DNA of 64,000 nucleotides from Anisodus tanguticus. Taxonomy: Eukaryota > Streptophyta > Magnoliopsida > Solanales > Solanaceae. The translations under genes and the position numbers were made by a program. Positions 53,129-63,755 of the stretch are shown piece by piece. The first letter of the stretch is position 1. Every line of letters starts with the position of its first letter. The stretch lies in assembly GCA_034509755.1 (NCBI GenBank), contig CM067541.1, forward strand, positions 8,792,001-8,856,000. Reading direction: 5' to 3'. The notes below the pieces were generated by a model that did not search any database, was not told the DNA's origin, and saw only the letters and a program-made list of their open reading frames with translations.

Positions 53129-53720
53129 TGCTCAAATGCATTATACGATACATACAGGGCATGCTTGATTATGGATTGCATTTATATCCATCATCCGTCT
53201 CTACTCTCGTGTCTTATCACGAGACAAGATATTACTTATCATTTGATTGGGGTGGATGTCCGGATACCGCATTTATATCCATCCTCTCGACGTTCCACAT
53301 ACCGACGGTTATTGTATGTTTCTTGGTGATAACTTGGTCTCTTGGTTGGCAAAACGTCAGGCTACTTTATCACGATCCAGTGCGGAGGCCGAGTATCGAG
53401 GAGTAGCCAATGTGATGTCTAAGTCATGTTGGTTGAGTAATATTTTATTAGAGCTTCACTTTCCTATTCAGAAAGCTACCTTGGTCTATTGTGATAATGT
53501 TAGTGTTGTCTATCTCTCCAGGAATTCGGTCCAACATTAGCGCACTAAACATATCGAGATGGATATTCACTTTGTTCGCGAAAAGGTAGCTCGTGGACAA
53601 GTACGTATCTTGCATGTCCCTTCAAGGTACCAAATTGCTGACATCTTTACTAAGGGTCTTTCCTTTGTTCTGTTTGAAGATTTTAGGACAATCTCAGCAT
53701 ACGACAACCGCCCGCTATGA
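53129..53720 (+). pseudogene. Copia RNase H fragment
   Basis: Reads LKCIIRYIQGMLDYGLHLYP, then WGGCPDT, FLGDNLVSW, the LSRSSAEAEYRGVANVMSKS block with conserved acidic residues, and LVYCDNVSVVYLS. One frameshift lies near 53,260 and a stop near 53,538. A polypurine tract (CTGCGGGGGTA) closes it at 53,731. Confidence 0.85.
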
Positions 53721-53731
53721 CTGCGGGGGTA

Positions 53732-53940
53732 TGATAGAAGGGTATACACGGTCAAAACCGTGTATACCATTGGACAAAAAATTATTGTAATTTATCATAT
53801 TTGTAGAATTCTTGTACAAGTGTAATTATGATATTAGTCTTGTATTAGGAAAATGTAGATTTATTTTCATATTTAGATATTATATATCATGTATATATGC
53901 CTATTTATTAATGAAAATAATCAAGAGATTATTTCTTTCA
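53732..53940 (+). repeat. 3' LTR of the copia deletion derivative
   Basis: 209 bp with TG...CA ends. It begins with the hairpin at 53,741-53,768 (stem GGTATACACGG, loop TCAAAA). It is related to the 198-bp LTR at 58,609-58,806, which lacks the hairpin. Confidence 0.88.
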
Positions 53941-54281
53941 ATCGCTATGTTTACAAAAATGGACAGCTTTAGTCTAACCCTTAACAGTACTTCGTGTCAC
54001 GGGGACTCGCAGGCATTGCAGCAAATTTTGGAATCAAAAGATAAAAATATATATGTTCATTAAAACACGATGATACTACTATTTCATTTTGCAAAGAAGA
54101 ACAATTTCACTTGTTTTTTACCAAGTAATATCGTCAGTTCATGGTTGAGATCCATGACAGAAGTGAAACTGCTGTAGGAAACTAAAAAGGACTTCTCTTT
54201 TTGTCTAAAACCTCACAAATAAATCAGCCGAAGGATTAAACTTGGCTTCTCTGCTAAAGCCTTGAACGCAGTTACATTTCT

Positions 54282-54456
54282 TTGTGAAGGGGAAAGTCTC
54301 GAAGGCGAAACCCCCAACCGAGGCCCCTTGGCGGGGTGGGAGTAAATCAAGGGATTAAACGAACCCAACAACAACCCTTGCAATATTTTCTGTCACCACA
54401 CGGATTCGAACCCGCGACGTCGGAGCCTTGAACAACTCGCCTGTGCCCTTGGGGGC
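54282..54456 (-). mobile_element. 175-bp tRNA-related SINE with perfect 17-bp target duplication
   Basis: Flanked by AACGCAGTTACATTTCT at 54265-54281 and 54457-54473, identical in all 17 bases. On the minus strand the body starts GCCCCCAAGGGCACAGGCGA and carries a B-box, GCGGGTTCGAATCCGTG, near 54,415, with an A-box-like text before it. The 3' end (left) reads CTTTCCCCTTCACAAA without a clear poly-A tail. The long exact duplication points to a recent LINE-driven insertion. Confidence 0.9.
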
Positions 54457-54473
54457 AACGCAGTTACATTTCT

Positions 54474-55040
54474 AATCTGTGTATCTAATTCTTTAAATTA
54501 CTATCAAATTATTGTGAGAATCATTACAAGCTACGAAGCTTAACAGTAACATAAAAAATACTACTCCTATCTTAAACTATTGCCGCAACACAATCAAATC
54601 AAATGAAATACAACAAATAATAATAAATGAAACATAATCTATCCCACCGTACCCATATATCTCTTTGTCTAAACACAAACTCTTTTGTATATATATATAA
54701 ATAGCATATGTAAATGGTAAAAGTTATGTGTTAGATGAACATAGAGAGAAAAGAAGAGTAAGAGGACATTCCTTCAGCGGCTTATCTGTAGAAGATGGTA
54801 ATATATGTGAGTAAGTACTCTAGGCATATTTGCAGAGGAGGGAAGAAGTGAGAAAATTTTGACAAAAATAAAACAATTAATGACCTACTGTTGTCAGCTG
54901 TAGGACTTCTTCCGTTAGTTTAAAACGATCTGTTAGGGCTAAGACCAATGATGTCCACTTCTGCAAACATAAGGGATGTTATATATTCAGTAGTATATAT
55001 ACAATGTATTCATCTATCTAGAAAAAGCATAGGACAAAGT
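54474..55040. other. Spacer, no gene seen
   Basis: AT-rich DNA with a short TA-rich run near 54,688. Nothing assignable. Confidence 0.5.
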
Positions 55041-56035
55041 CCCAAGGGAGGTTCTATGAAGATGCTTGGAGACTAAATGTGTGCTTGTGACATACACTAG
55101 GGCGATCACAGACACGTATGATGAAGCCTAGACAAGGGTAAGGACAGTGGGATGTGACTCGGAGCACTTTCACAGTGCTGATGGGGTTGCATCGGGGAAC
55201 TCTTAGCCCATTTTTATTTGTCTTGGTGATGGATGGACTGACGCGGCAAAGGAGGTGCCATTGTGTATGTTATTCGCGGATGACATAGTTCTGATGGACG
55301 AGAATCGCTGCGGAGTTAACGCTAAGATGAAGGTTTGGAGGCAGACTCTAGTTTAAATAGTTCAGGTTGAGTAGGAGCAAGATAGAATACTTGGAGTTCA
55401 AGTTCAGTAACATAACGCATGAAGCTGGCATGGAAGTGAGGCTTGGTACGCAGGCCATTCAAAAGAAAGAAAGTTTCAAGTATCTTGAGTCTATTATCCA
55501 AGGAATGGAGAGATTGACGATGATGTCACACACGTATTAGGGCAGGGTGGATGAAATGGAGGCTCGCGTCCGAAATCTTGTGTGACAAGAAAGTGCCACC
55601 AAAATTTAAAGGCAAGTTCTACAGAGTGGTGGTTAGACCTACTATATTTTATGGGTAGAAATGTTGGTCAGACAAGAACTCTCACGTTTAGAAGATAAAA
55701 GTTGCGAAAATGAGGATGTTGCATTGGATGTGTGGGCATACTGCGAGAGATAGGATTAGAATTGAAGATATCCGGGACAAGGTATGAGTCGCTTATGTGG
55801 AGGATAAGATGCGGAAAGCGAGGCTGAGATGGTTCGGGCATGTGCAAAGGAGATGCAGGGATGCCCCAGTGGGGAGGTGTGAGAGTTTGTCTATGGATAG
55901 TTTCAGAAGAGGCAGAGGTAGGCCGAAGAAGTATTGGCGAGAGGTAATCAGACAGGACATGGCGCAAGTCCAGCTTACCGTGGACATGACCTTAGATATG
56001 AGGTTATAGAGGACTCTGATTAGGATAGAAGGTTA
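55041..56035 (+). pseudogene. RTE-type LINE reverse transcriptase fragment
   Basis: Non-LTR retrotransposon text on the plus strand: LHRGTLSPFLFVLVMDGLTR near 55,185; the catalytic LFADDIVLM at about 55,270; then a MEVRLGT-like stretch, KKESFKYLES near 55,465, DKKVPPKFKGKFYRVVVRPT near 55,590, and the C-terminal RARLRWFGHVQRR, RGRGRPKKYWREVIRQDMAQ at about 55,815-55,970. This C-terminal wording is characteristic of plant RTE-clade LINEs. Several frameshifts and a 5' truncation (no endonuclease) make it inactive. The last 70 codons (55797-56009) remain open. Confidence 0.85.
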
Positions 56036-56257
56036 ACAGATAATTGAGTCTTGTAATTTTTTTTTGAGAAACATAGTTGAGTATTGTATTACTTAGTCTT
56101 TCATACTAGTAGTCATATTATTAATATCATAGTTTCTTGTCCTGTGATTTATGTTATTATTTGTGGTTCCTTATAACTTAATTAACGTATTATTTTGTGG
56201 TAGTTACGGCTCCTTATTGTGTTTTCTATACTGTTTTGAATTGCTTATTCTTGTGTC

Positions 56258-56372
56258 AAGGGTCTACCAGAAATAATCTCTCTATCTCCCAACGTATGGG
56301 TAAAGTCTGCGTATACTCTAACCTTCTCAGATCCTACTTTGTGAAATTTCACTGAGTATATTGTTGTTATAG
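56258..56372 (+). mobile_element. SolS-like SINE fragment
   Basis: GGTCTACCAGAAATAATCTC, then CTCCCAACGTATGGGTAAAG, TCTGCGTATACTCTAACC, and the end ...CACTGAGTATATTGTTGTTAT. This is the common Solanaceae SINE 3' half; the 5' half with polymerase III boxes is missing. The same family lies in OTC intron 1 in the other orientation. Confidence 0.8.
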
Positions 56373-56379
56373 TATATAT

Positions 56380-56980
56380 AAGGGATAAAAATATTCCTCT
56401 ACACATAAGGGATTATCTAAGTCTTTTCCTCTTTAACATCACGAGGCAAGGGGGAAACCACTGAAATAACTCTATTTCTCCAAACGATAAGCGAACGTAC
56501 GTCTTACCATTAGTCCTCCATTGGGAATTTCTTTTTCCATGCATAGACCCTTCATTCTTCAACCTTCAACACAAAAGTTAAAAAGCCATCGGCACGACAA
56601 AACTCATCACGAACTAAATGGTGAGCTGGTAAGGAAGAAGAAACAGGTGGAAGAGAATCTCATACTACTTACCTTTTTCCCATTTAAACAAAAAATCATA
56701 ACCGAAGTCAAAGCATCCTTTTGAGAAGGACATCCAAAATCAAAGCATTATTAAGGAATTTGAAAACTGCATATATACTAGCTAATTATGTTTCTTTATC
56801 CCCCTTTGCCCCCTCTTAAAGGACACAGTTAAATACAGAGATAAAAAGGGAGTCTTAAGAGCAAAGCCGAAAGTTACAGACTTACAACATCACAAAAGAT
56901 GAAAGGCATAAAGTAATCACCAAGTGTATAAAATAACAGAGTTCACTATTCTCAAGTTTCCACCCAAGTTCAGTATTAAG
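56380..56980. other. Spacer with one short dispersed repeat
   Basis: 56,380-56,430 is an inverted match to 52,811-52,860 (GACTTAGATA...AGGAATATTTTTATCCCTTA). The rest shows no supported gene. Confidence 0.55.
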
Positions 56981-57195
56981 TGTTGAGCAACGATTGTAAA
57001 TTTAGTGTTAAGAGTCCACATCGAAATGGAATGGGAACATGGACTCCTTATATGGACTTGGACAATCCTCCCCTCAGAAACTAGCTTTTGTGGTTGAGTG
57101 AGGCCAAAGATCCATTTTTTACATGGTATCAGAGTCGGACTCATTCCAATTCTTTGTTCGTCGATGTTGGGCCCCCAAATTATATTGTCCATGTT
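56981..57195 (+). mobile_element. TRIM-like LTR and primer site fragment
   Basis: A 143-bp LTR-like unit (56981-57123, TGTTGAGCAACG...TTTTTTACA) is followed at once by TGGTATCAGAGTCGG, an initiator tRNA-Met primer site. The interior then reads TGTTGGGCCCCCAAATTATA, a text I know from small plant TRIM elements. The second LTR is not visible; copia sequence begins near 57,200. Confidence 0.55.
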
Positions 57196-57199
57196 CCAG

Positions 57200-58806
57200 T
57201 TAACGAGGTTGAATTGCCATTACCAACAATTATGCCACGATTTTTGCTCAAATTGAAATAAGACGAGAGATTACCTTGCACGGACGTCATATGAGAAGTG
57301 GCTCCGGTGTCCATGTATCAATTTGTGTCCGGGGGATTTAATTCAAGTGTATTCATCGCGGCCTCGATATCCGTGGGTATCGGAACTGCTGCTAGGCCCA
57401 CAGTCATGAAGGCCTGCTGACAAGGCCCAATAGCCGGCTGACTGGACTAAAACTGTTGCAATTGGGCCTCTGGTTGGTGACCCAATTCGCTAGGTAAACT
57501 GCTGGAACTGGCTGCGAATTGGGCCTCTGCTGGTTGGCACAATTCGCTGGGTAGACTATTGGAATTGGGAAGGGGTAGCGTCACTGTTGGCTCACTGCCC
57601 TAACCCAAGCTGTGGTTGCCTCTGCCGGCTGCCACCTTGACCACTGCTTCCACCACCATTGCCATTGCGGCTGCTGCCTTTGCCGTGGCCGCCGCCTTTT
57701 CCACCGGACTTCCGATTTTGACCCTGTTTTCCACCCCGTTGTTCCAATTTGGAGTGGAATTAGCCGAAGATGATGGAGTTTTGTGGGGAGGCCGCCATCA
57801 TGGCGGAAGTTGCCCCAGTTGTGGACCTTTTTATCTAACCCTGCCTCTTCAATGGTGAGCATAGACCGAGCTTGATAAAACGGAGGAAGAGGGATGCTTT
57901 GATGAAGAAGAGTCCCAACACCATTATAGGCCTCGGATAGGCGGCAACCTATATGAAGAACAAAGATGATCATTCGTGACGGGCGCACCAACGTTCTTGA
58001 GTTGATTCGCCAATTCTTTCAGCCTTTTACAATAAGCTAAGACATTTGAAAAATCCTCCATAATGACATGGGAGAATTTCTGCTCAAGAGTGACGGCATG
58101 AGAATTTTTGTTATCTTGGAATTATCACGCACCTATTTCAAGTATCAATCGCCGTGGCGTCGGGTTCAATAATCATCTGCAAAAGGTCCGTAGAGGTAGT
58201 GGAATATATCCACTGGAGTACGGTAGCAACAAGAATCGTCCATAACACAGGGTCATCATTGGCGGTAGACATATTTTCCTTGCCTGTATCCGCGGGGATC
58301 ATGTGGTGAAGGACTTGATGAGAGCGTGAACTTTAAATAATTCTATCCACGTCGCGTATTGGACATTTTCCATCTCAAGAACGATAGGGATGTGGTTCTT
58401 GGTGTTGAAGATGGTAAGGGCAGGATGAAACATGTTTTTTGAGGTAGACATAATGAAAGAATAAGAGGAGAATTAGGGATTAGGAAGAGAATTTGGGAAG
58501 ATAGGAAAATTTTAGAAGAAAAAAATGTCGGAATCGCGGATTCCGAGGGTGCTAGGCGGCGGAAGTGTAGTTGGGAGAAGGAGATTTTGCTCTAGACTTC
58601 TGATATCATGAAAGAAATAATCTCTTGATTATTTTCATTAATGAAGATGTCTATATATACAATATACAATCTCTAAATATGAAAAATCATATTCCTATTA
58701 TAATATTAATATCCTAATTACACTTGTACAAAATTCTACAAAATATGATAAGTAACCTAAAATATACATAAATTGTCCGTGAGATACACAATTTTGGTTT
58801 CTATCA
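57200..58806 (-). mobile_element. 5' part of a Ty1/copia element (LTR, gag, protease)
   Basis: On the minus strand: LTR at 58806-58609 (198 bp, TGATAGAAACC...ATTTCTTTCA), primer site TGATATCAGA just inside, gag from an ATG at 58,451, a Gly/Gln-rich nucleocapsid part (about 57,980-57,600), and the start of the protease region near 57,330 (coding for a YMDTGATSHMTS-like text). The element stops near 57,200, so integrase, reverse transcriptase, RNase H and the 3' LTR are missing. Its LTR is related to that at 53,732-53,940. Confidence 0.8.
57300..58451 (-). pseudogene. Copia gag and protease remnant
   Basis: From the ATG at 58,451 the text encodes a capsid like that of the neighbouring copies (HPALTIFN, IPIVLEMENVQYATWIELFK). 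Stops and frameshifts follow within 150 codons. The nucleocapsid part has His/Gly/Trp/Gln repeats. Confidence 0.75.
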
Positions 58807-58812
58807 CTTATT

Positions 58813-58888
58813 CACCAATGCAGGCAGAACTACTAGCACTCTATGATGGTCTTGTGATGGCACAACAACATAATCTCTCTCCATTAGA
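58813..58888 (+). pseudogene. RNase H-like (RVT_3) sequence, first half
   Basis: Encodes QAELLALYDGLVMAQQHNLS and PLEIET, the central part of plant RVT_3 RNase H domains found in LINE-derived and host sequences. A possible splice acceptor (AATGCAG) stands at its start. The frame runs at once into reversed copia sequence at 58,889. The missing continuation seems to be at 63,549. Confidence 0.7.
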
Positions 58889-59400
58889 GATTGAGACTCC
58901 ATTTCGATATGTTTGGTGCGCTGGTGTTGAACGGGGTTACACGAAAGGTAGATGGCACTAATGTTATCGCAATATACCAAGGTTGCCTTCGAATGGGACA
59001 ATGAAGCTCCAAAAGCAAATTACGTAGCCAACATGATTCGGAGACCACATTTGCTACCCCTCGATATTCGCCTCGGAACTTGAGCGTGACCGAGTTGCCG
59101 ACGTTTTGCCGACCATGAGACCAAGTTGTTGCCAAGGAACATACAAGAGCCGAAGTCGACCGTCCGGTGTCGGGACAACCACCCCAATCAAAGCATCGTG
59201 TAGGAGACAAGCGTAGATGTAGCCGACGGATACAAGTGCAACCCATAGTCTAGTGTCCCCCGAATATACCGAATGATGCGTTTTATTGCATTCATGTGTT
59301 CAACTCGGGGTCATGCATGAATAAACACACCGCCGAACCGCATACGTAATATCCAGGTCGGTAAAGGTAAGATCTCGGAGAGCCCCTGCAAGCTGCGATA
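58889..59400 (-). pseudogene. Copia RNase H, frameshifted and truncated
   Basis: Pieces in two frames: RCFDWGGCPDTGRS near 59,190, WSHGRQNVGNSV and EYRGVANVVSESCWLRNLLLE near 59,060, then HQRTKHIEM, ending at 58,889. Compared with related copies many one-base gaps lie where CTG or CAG would be expected. Confidence 0.8.
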
Positions 59401-59477
59401 TCGGGTCGGGTCCTCGTATGGTGCACCGCTGCGGCACTTAGCTTTGGGTTTGCATCAACGGCGGCGTGGAAGTGGAA

Positions 59478-62249
59478 TTACAAGATGACATCCCAGCCCT
59501 CTCGATGATCTCGACATACTTCCGTTGAGACAGAAACAACCCACCCGAATGACGTTTTGACAATTCCCAAAAAGTAACTCAAGGGCCCCAAGTCTTTCAT
59601 AGCAAATTCGGAATCGAGCATGGCCATGATAGGGCGACGCAAAGCATCGGAGGAGGCGGTCAAGATGATATCATCCACATATAACGAGAATGTAGGCCAA
59701 TGACGAACCACTTTGCGGTAGATGAACAAAGAATTGTCGACTGCTTGTGTGTGAACCCAATAGTCGAAACAAAATCAGCAAATCGTGTATACCAGGCACG
59801 TGGAGACCGCTTAAGCCCATATAAGGACTTTTTCAACAAACAGAGACATGATGAGGGCGGTGGGATCCCGAAACCCAACGGTTGATGCATATAGACTATT
59901 TCCTTGAGATCTCCATGTAGAAAAGCATTCTTGACATCTAAGCGATGAATTGGCCAAGTATTTGAAAGGGCCAAGCTAAGTACCGTGCGAATGGTAGCCG
60001 GTTTGACCACCGGACTAAATGTCTCACCACAATCAATACCAACCTGCTGAGTCTTACCATCACCAACAAGTCGCGCCTTATGCCGAGCAAAGGACCCATC
60101 TGAATTCTCCCTGTGAGCAAAAATCCACATAGACATGATAATATTAATACCATATGGACGGGGCACCAACTCCCACGTCTTATTATCAATAAGAGCATTA
60201 TATTCATCAGTCATAGCAATTTTCCAATTAGGGTCATTTAATGCGGATACAGGATTGCGGGGCATGGGGGATTTAGAGACATCAGAATGTAAATTAAAAT
60301 GTCTTTTAGGTGTAAAAATACCCCGCCGACTACGAGTGACCGGTCTATGACTCGAGGAAGAATTAATGGAATTTTTTCGGGCTTGGGACGGACCGCGGCA
60401 AGCGGTGGGCTCTGCCGGCCCAAATCGGAAATGGCTGGACTCGGCTTCGGACCAGTTCCGAAGCCCGGGTGGACCGGCCCGATTCTTGGAACTGTTCCGA
60501 TGTGGCGTGGAAGAGCCGGGTGTGGCGCAGATTGTTGAGCCGGCGGGCAGTGGGCCCGCTGGAGGATTTTGGATACGGGAGATGTCCGAAAAATTCCGAA
60601 TAATATACGGGGATATTTGGTCATCCAAAAAATTATACGACTTAGGTTCGGGAGTATGAACTTTCGTAAATGGGAATTGAGTTTCATAAAAAATGACATG
60701 GCGATTGATTATGATTTTCTTGGAGGATAAATCAAAACACTTATAACCACGATGATTCGACGGATAACCCAAAAACACACACGGGGTAGACCGAGCCTGA
60801 AGTTTGTTAATTGTGGTGGATGGAAATAACGGATAACACAAGCACCCAAAAATCCGAAGGTGAGAATAAGAAGGGTTCTTATTATATAGGATTTTGAGGG
60901 GGGAAGAATATGTCAGACCTTTAGACGGAATTATGTTAAGAAGATATGTGGCAATTTGTAGAGCATGATGCCAAAAATATGGAGGTATGGAGGCATGTAT
61001 AAGGAGAGTTCGGACAATGTTATTTATGGAACGAATTTTGCGTTCGGCTTTCCCATTTTGTGAAGATGTATGAGGACATGAAAAACGAAAATTTATCCCA
61101 TGAGTAGCACAAAACTCTCGAAACTCCCTATTGTCATATTCTTTCCCATTATCACATTGAATATATTTTATTTCTCTTTCGAATTGAGTACGAATGAACG
61201 CTCTAAATTTTATGAAGACGGAAAACACTTGTGATTTATTCGCAATTGGAAACGTCCACAAAATCTAGAATAATCATCTAAAAAGAGAACATAATAACAA
61301 TGGCCCATTGAACTCAGAACAGGAGATGTCCATAAGTCGCTATGAATAATGTCAAATGGCATAGAAGTATGAGAATTGGAGTCTACAAATGGTAACTTAA
61401 TAATTTTTTCCTAATGAACAAGACTGACAAATTGGAGTACGATTTGTACCCTTACAAGAAATAAAGCTATTTTTATCTAAAGCTGATAAAATAGAAGATC
61501 CCGGATGACCCGGACGAGCATGCCATATGGAAGAAGAGATGGCCGCAAAAGCGATGGCAATTTGGACTCGATGGACCGAAACCGGGCATGATAGGATACG
61601 GATCCCCCTACTATCACACCTCATGAGATGACTCCCCGTCTTGAAATCCTTCACGAGAGAAACCGAAAGGATCAAATTCAACGAAACAGAATTGTCATTT
61701 GTGAATTTTCGGACGGACACTAAATTTTTAATCAATTTAGGAGCATGTAAAGTATTTTTCAAGAGGAGTGGTGGATTAGGAGGAGACAATGTTTTTCGAC
61801 CATACCCTAGAATTGGAATAGAAGCGCCATTACTAACAATTATCCCCGAGGGGTGCTCAAATTGGAATAAGATGAGAGAGTACCGATTCGGAAGTCATGT
61901 GAGTAGTGGCCCCGGTGTCCATGTACCAATTTGGGTCCGGTTGAGTCAACCCCAACGTGTGCATCACGGCCTCGATATCGGTCCGAGTGGGGCCGCCGCA
62001 TGATGGGCTTGCGGAGGACGGGGCCCAAGGACTCTGGCCGTCTTGGAATTGGGGCGTTACCTCTGTGGGGGCCGTTCTTTGGGCCACCGGCCGGTGGGCC
62101 GCCAATCTCGGGTATTGGGCTCGCCGGGACCGCCGCACACCTGGCCGCCGGCTAAACCGCTTTGGAGGGTGCGGGTGCCACCGCCACCGGCCCCACCGTC
62201 TGTTGGGCCCACGGTGGTGGTGGCCCACCGTACCCCGAATGGGACCCAC
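59478..62249 (-). pseudogene. Copia pol (protease, integrase, reverse transcriptase)
   Basis: The best-preserved copia pol in the window. Protease WYMDTGATTHMTS near 61,920 has an intact DTG. Gag-pre-integrase at 61789-61397 has GHPG and CQSC. A 533-codon frame (61261-59660) covers most of the integrase core (QCDNGKEYDN, INFRFSCPHTSSQNGKAERK with the catalytic Glu), LGYPSNHRGYKCFD, a Pro/Ser-rich linker and the reverse transcriptase start (LDVKNAFLHGDLKE, KKSLYGLKRSPRAWY). The catalytic YVDDIIL follows at about 59,680 in the next frame (59729-59478). Only a few frame breaks separate the domains. Confidence 0.87.
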
Positions 62250-62574
62250 CGCCGCTTGTTGCTCACCGGAACCGCCACCGAACCACCTCGTTTGCCCCCG
62301 CGGTTTTTGTTATTTTTGCGATTATTCTTGCCGCCACCATTATTATGGTTTTGGCCCGAATTATTAACAAAACCCGAAGAACTAGGAGAGGATGCCACCA
62401 TGACAATCGGGCTTGCTCCGTAGCCGCCTTTTTAGCCAAACCGCTTCTTCCAACGTCGCATGGAGCGGGCTTGATGAAAGTCGGGAAGAGGGTTGCTTTG
62501 GCGAAGGAGAGTTCCAACACCATTATAGGCCTCCGAAAGCCCCGCAACCAAGCGTAGAACTAGACGATTATTTG

Positions 62575-63032
62575 TCACTTTGGTGCGCCAACATTACGGA
62601 GTTGATCCGCCAATTCCTTTAGTTTCTTGCAATATGCGAAACGTTCGGAAATACGTCCATTCGAACGAGAGAGAATTCTGCTCGAGTGTGACGATACGGG
62701 AATGTTGGTTGTCTTGGAATATGTCACGCAATCTATTCCATGCGGCCATAGCCGTGGTATCGGGCTCCATAATCGTCGTAGAAGGTCCACCGAAATAGTG
62801 GCGTATATCCACCGAAGAACGGTAGCATCAAGTGTAATCCACACCTCGGGATCCTCGCGGGAAGGGGTCTAGCGGGAGGAATTATGTGATGAAGAACTTG
62901 ATAAGAGATAGCGTGAATTTTAAACAACTCCGCCCACGTTGCATATTGAACGTTTTCCATCTCAAGGACAATAGGGACACCGAGCTTGATATTGGAAAGC
63001 GTGAGGGCAGGGTGAAAATTGTTCTTAGACAT
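62575..63032 (-). pseudogene. Copia gag capsid, frameshifted
   Basis: ATG at 63,032 gives MSKNNFHPALTLSNIKLG and PIVLEMENVQYATWAELFKI. The frame slips near 62,870, and the rest (LDATVLRWIYATISVDLLR, then FAYCKKLKELADQLRNVGAP) continues in neighbouring frames. A Gly/Asn-rich nucleocapsid region lies at 62,401-62,057. Confidence 0.82.
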
Positions 63033-63194
63033 ATTTGAAAGAACAAAGAAGGAGGATAAATTTAAGAGAGGTTTTTGAGAGCGGAAGACGAGATATTTGG
63101 AGAGAAAAACCCGAGGGGGGGGGGGGTTCTCGGCCAAAGAGGCAAAAGTTTGAGAGAAGAAAACTTTTGGTTTAGACCTAGTCTCTTGATACCA

Positions 63195-63420
63195 TGAAAG
63201 AAATAATCCCCTTGATTATTTTCATTAATTGAAAGGCTATATATACAAGTTACATATTTCCATAATAGGAAAAATCCTTTTCCTATTCTACTTCTAATCC
63301 TTATTCTACCATAATTCTAACTATACAATTATGGTAGGTGTATAACACTAATTAAGGTATCCTTTTTATTACAATATACTACAAATATATATACCATATA
63401 TACAATATCTTATTGGAACA
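63195..63420 (-). repeat. 5' LTR of the copia element at 58,889-63,420
   Basis: 226 bp. Its inner border TGAAAGAAATAATC matches those of the LTRs at 58,609 and (inverted) 53,940, so the three share a family-level 3' LTR end, while their 5' parts differ. Confidence 0.75.
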
Positions 63421-63548
63421 ATTTTCTAGCAAATCTGGCCGAGAGGCCCAACCCACTGCTATTGTTTAACAGAGACTGACTCCACAAAAGTGATAAAATA
63501 TATTACTCAAAATACACCTACTTACGCACACTTTATTTCTGCATGTAG

Positions 63549-63755
63549 GTCCATAATGCTCCAACTGAAGGCTCCGATATGATCAGGAACAACTCCAGGC
63601 AGGGGAATGAAGTGGCTCATCAACTAGCTAAGATAGCTCCTACACAGTCTAGTCTAAATAATATTATATATCTGGCAAGGCCACCACTGTTTGTTCACAA
63701 GTATCTGGAAGTTGATCGTAATGGAGGGACCTTTTTGTTAAGAATAAGAATGTAA
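63549..63755 (+). pseudogene. RNase H-like (RVT_3) sequence, second half
   Basis: Encodes VHNAPTEGSDMIRNNSRQGN, EVAHQLAKIAP and LARPPLFVHKYLEVDRNG, the C-terminal part of an RVT_3 domain (the RQGNEVAHQLAK motif is characteristic). A TGCATGTAG text at its start could be a splice acceptor. It continues, on the same strand, the fragment at 58,813-58,888, with about 40 residues missing between the two. Confidence 0.7.

Larger units (their letters stand above)
52944..53940 (+). mobile_element. Copia deletion derivative: part LTR - RNase H - full LTR
   Basis: A truncated 5' LTR (52944-53128) passes without a gap into RNase H coding text, which ends at a complete 3' LTR (53732-53940, 209 bp, TGATAGAAGGG...TTTCTTTCA). 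The flanks are ATCCC (52939-52943) and ATCGC (53941-53945), 4 of 5 identical. This suggests the shortened form itself was inserted, or shortened later without touching its ends. Gag, protease, integrase and reverse transcriptase are all missing. Both LTRs share a perfect 11-bp hairpin (GGTATACACGG / CCGTGTATACC). Confidence 0.85.
58889..63420 (-). mobile_element. Ty1/copia element, nearly complete but without 3' LTR
   Basis: On the minus strand: 5' LTR at 63420-63195 (226 bp, TGTTCCAATAAG...ATTTCTTTCA), primer site TGGTATCAAGAG, gag from 63,032, nucleocapsid, protease, gag-pre-integrase, integrase, reverse transcriptase and RNase H down to 58,889. There it ends in the middle of the conserved HIEM motif of RNase H, so the tail of RNase H, the polypurine tract and the 3' LTR are absent. 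It lies inside an RVT_3-type sequence whose halves flank it. Confidence 0.88.

Noticed and set aside
56981..57195. Cassandra-type TRIM with 5S rRNA promoter in the LTR
   Set aside because: No 5S rRNA A-box/C-box text is present in the LTR; only the primer site and leader resemble TRIMs.
61931..62557. Long open frames on the plus strand in GC-rich DNA
   Set aside because: They are antisense shadows of the copia nucleocapsid and protease region on the minus strand.
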